Shown one piece after another: positions 30,974-32,596 of a stretch of DNA of 32,596 bases. The stretch covers positions 1 to 32,596 of the forward strand of contig JBIKRJ010000005.1 of assembly GCA_044349205.1 (NCBI GenBank), read 5' to 3'. Within the stretch, counting starts at the first letter, position 1. Each line of letters opens with the position of its first letter. A program made the translations under genes and the position numbers. The DNA is from UBA9547 sp044349205. Its GTDB lineage: Bacteria > Bacteroidota > Bacteroidia > Cytophagales > UBA9547. Below the pieces are notes generated by a model that saw nothing but the letters and a program-made list of their open reading frames with translations, was not told the DNA's origin and did no database searches.

Positions 30974-32596
30974 CTAATCCATTTTAAACTTCACCATCCA
31001 TTTTTCTTTGGATTGCCAGTCGGGTTGTTCTGTTTTGGAGTATACAAAATCACCGATTACCAAAAAGTCCATCTCGGTACTCATAAAACAACGGTAGGCA
31101 TCATGAGGGGTGCAAACAATAGGTTCGCCTCTAACATTAAAGCTTGTATTGACAATAAGTCCATAACCAGTTTGTTTGTCAAAGGCATTTATTAATTCCC
31201 AATATTTTGGGTTGGTCTCTTTATGTACAGTTTGAATTCGAGCTGAGAAATCTAAATGCGTAACCGATTGAATATCACTTCGTTCGAAGTAAAGTCTTTC
31301 CCAAAGGGGAAGGTCATAATAGTTTGGTGGCAATTTTTTTCTCCTTTCATTCTTAACAGGTGCAACAATCAGCATGTAGGGTGAATCTGTATCTAGTTCA
31401 AAATATTCTGAAGATTTTTCGGCTAGAACAGAGGGTGCAAATGGCCTAAAACCTTCTCGGTACTTGATTTTTAGATTCAATTTCTTTTGCATTTCAGGAT
31501 TTCTAGCATCACCTAATATGCTTCTGTTTCCCAATGCCCTTGGTCCAAATTCCATCCTACCTTGAAACCATCCTACTACATTTCCTTCTGCCAACTTTGA
31601 TGCGATAAAATGGGTTAATTCTGCGAAGTTGGAATATTTAGTAAAGTTTGCCTTTACCTTTTTGTTCATCAGTTGAATTTCTTTTTCGGAATACTCTGGT
31701 CCTAGGTATGAACCGTCCATACTATCCGTTTTGTCGTTGATGAATCTTTTCTCCTCGAAATACATGTGGCTTGTTGCGAGGGCTGCACCCAAAGCACCAC
31801 CGGCATCCCCTGCAGCGGGTTGGATATAAATGTCCTTAAAGATTTTTTGCTTGAGAAGTTTGCCGTTTGCTACACAATTGAGAGCAACACCTCCTGCCAT
31901 ACATAGAAAATCGGCATTAGTAATTCGTTTTGCTTCAACCGCCATTTTTATGACAATTTCCTCTGTCACAATTTGTATAGCCAATGCAAGGTTACAATGC
32001 TTCTGTTCTAATTCTGCTTCTGCTTCTCTACGTTTTAGACCAAATAGCTTCTCCCATTTTTTATCATGAACCATTCTCAAGCCAGTTGCATAGTTGAAAT
32101 ATGATTGATTGAGCCAAACTGATCCATCTTCTTTTATATCAACAAGTTCTTTTTTAATTAATTCTATGTACTTATGTGTTTCTTCGGATTCGGGATTACC
32201 ATACGGTGCAAGCCCCATTAACTTGTATTCACCAGAATTGACAGTGAAGCCGATATAGTAGGTAAAAGCACTATAGAGCAAACCAACGGAATGAGGGAAC
32301 TCCATCTCTTTGAGCATGCTAATTTTTTCTGCTTCCCCAAGACCAATCGACGCTGTGCACCATTCGCCCACACCATCAATGGTTAATATTGCTGCTTTTT
32401 TGTAAGGGGAAGGGAAGAATGCACTTGCGGCATGTGATAGGTGATGCTCAGGGAATAATAGTTTGACTTTTTTCTTGTCATAATTCCCTACTTCTTTAAG
32501 CCCATCAAATATTAACTTCTTCAAAAACATTTTTTCATTCAGCCAAACAGGAATAGCCTTTAGGAAAGAGAGGAGTCCTTTCGGAGCAAAGGCATA
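30974..32596 (-). CDS. O-carbamoyltransferase (NodU/TobZ/SxtI family), N-terminus outside window
   Basis: The frame is open to the window edge. Residues before the ATG at 32530 (AFAPKGLLSFLKAIPVWLNE) continue the family sequence, so that ATG is internal and roughly 80-100 residues are missing. The family moves carbamoyl from carbamoyl phosphate, via carbamoyl-AMP, to a sugar or natural-product hydroxyl. Visible motifs: FPEHHLSHAASAFFPSPY (metal and nucleotide His residues), ILTIDGVGEW, GGVALNCVANGKL, QGRMEFGPRALGNRSILGD, and the YrdC-like C-terminal KYREGFRPFAPSVLAE and NTSFNVRGEPIVCTP. It is the first visible gene of the cassette with SGNH, DUF5989 and SxtJ genes. The acceptor is probably a surface glycan, by inference. 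Confidence 0.92.
   Translation of the reverse strand, partial: YAFAPKGLLSFLKAIPVWLNEKMFLKKLIFDGLKEVGNYDKKKVKLLFPEHHLSHAASAFFPSPYKKAAILTIDGVGEWCTASIGLGEAEKISMLKEMEFPHSVGLLYSAFTYYIGFTVNSGEYKLMGLAPYGNPESEETHKYIELIKKELVDIKEDGSVWLNQSYFNYATGLRMVHDKKWEKLFGLKRREAEAELEQKHCNLALAIQIVTEEIVIKMAVEAKRITNADFLCMAGGVALNCVANGKLLKQKIFKDIYIQPAAGDAGGALGAALATSHMYFEEKRFINDKTDSMDGSYLGPEYSEKEIQLMNKKVKANFTKYSNFAELTHFIASKLAEGNVVGWFQGRMEFGPRALGNRSILGDARNPEMQKKLNLKIKYREGFRPFAPSVLAEKSSEYFELDTDSPYMLIVAPVKNERRKKLPPNYYDLPLWERLYFERSDIQSVTHLDFSARIQTVHKETNPKYWELINAFDKQTGYGLIVNTSFNVRGEPIVCTPHDAYRCFMSTEMDFLVIGDFVYSKTEQPDWQSKEKWMVKFKMD

Noticed and set aside
32500..32530. ATG at 32530 as start of the carbamoyltransferase
   Set aside because: The frame continues to the window edge with residues typical of the family, and the usual N-terminal part would be missing, so the ATG is internal.
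1..32596. CRISPR arrays, insertion sequences, integrases or prophage genes
   Set aside because: I looked for regularly spaced repeats, transposase or recombinase motifs and att-like repeats beside the tRNA-Ser and saw none. The tRNA is followed by a normal terminator and housekeeping-type genes.

Overview
The window is chromosomal DNA from a member of the Bacteroidota, moderately A+T-rich. The evidence is a type IX secretion (T9SS) locus with a type B (gliding-motility-associated) C-terminal sorting domain, a PorP/SprF protein and PorE-like OmpA proteins; a TTG-N19-TAnnTTTG promoter in front of a tRNA; a WbqC-family protein; and signal peptides that end just before glutamine. Genus cannot be decided from this window.

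Layout. 1-3493 (+): the end of a TPR protein, an RlmB-like 23S rRNA methyltransferase, adenine phosphoribosyltransferase, a glutaminyl cyclase-like lipoprotein and a WbqC-family protein. 3502-4197 (-): an SRAP-family protein that has lost all four catalytic residues. 4214-13430 (-): a three-gene T9SS locus read adhesin (1932 aa), PorP/SprF, OmpA/PD40 protein, closed by a strong terminator. 13787-17195 (+): dprA, a flavoprotein and menC; these converge on lgt (-). 18168-21102 (+): yajQ, mltG, a hotdog thioesterase and a BrkB-family membrane protein, followed by tRNA-Ser(UGA) with its own promoter and terminator. 21376-23839: a WecA/MraY-type sugar-phosphate transferase (+) and a nucleotide-sugar epimerase/reductase (-) face each other around a small frameshifted DUF1640-type gene. 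24012-25595 (-): dihydrolipoamide acetyltransferase (E2). 25750-27660 (+): a second protein with full PorE architecture. 27792-28139 (-): a YegP/DUF1508 protein. 28639-29124 (-): an orphan alanyl-tRNA synthetase C-terminus. 29232-32596 (-): a four-gene carbamoyltransferase / SGNH / DUF5989 / SxtJ cassette that runs off the right edge.

How the parts connect. The four T9SS/envelope proteins all have predicted signal peptidase sites that expose an N-terminal glutamine, and the glutaminyl cyclase encoded near the left edge would convert that residue to pyroglutamate. Lgt would supply lipid modification to lipoproteins such as the cyclase. The WecA-type transferase, its partner reductase and the carbamoyltransferase cassette point to cell-surface glycan synthesis and decoration. 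The points most worth following are the carbamoyltransferase cassette with its 49-aa membrane protein, the catalytically stripped SRAP protein, the split DUF1640 gene and the alaS remnant.
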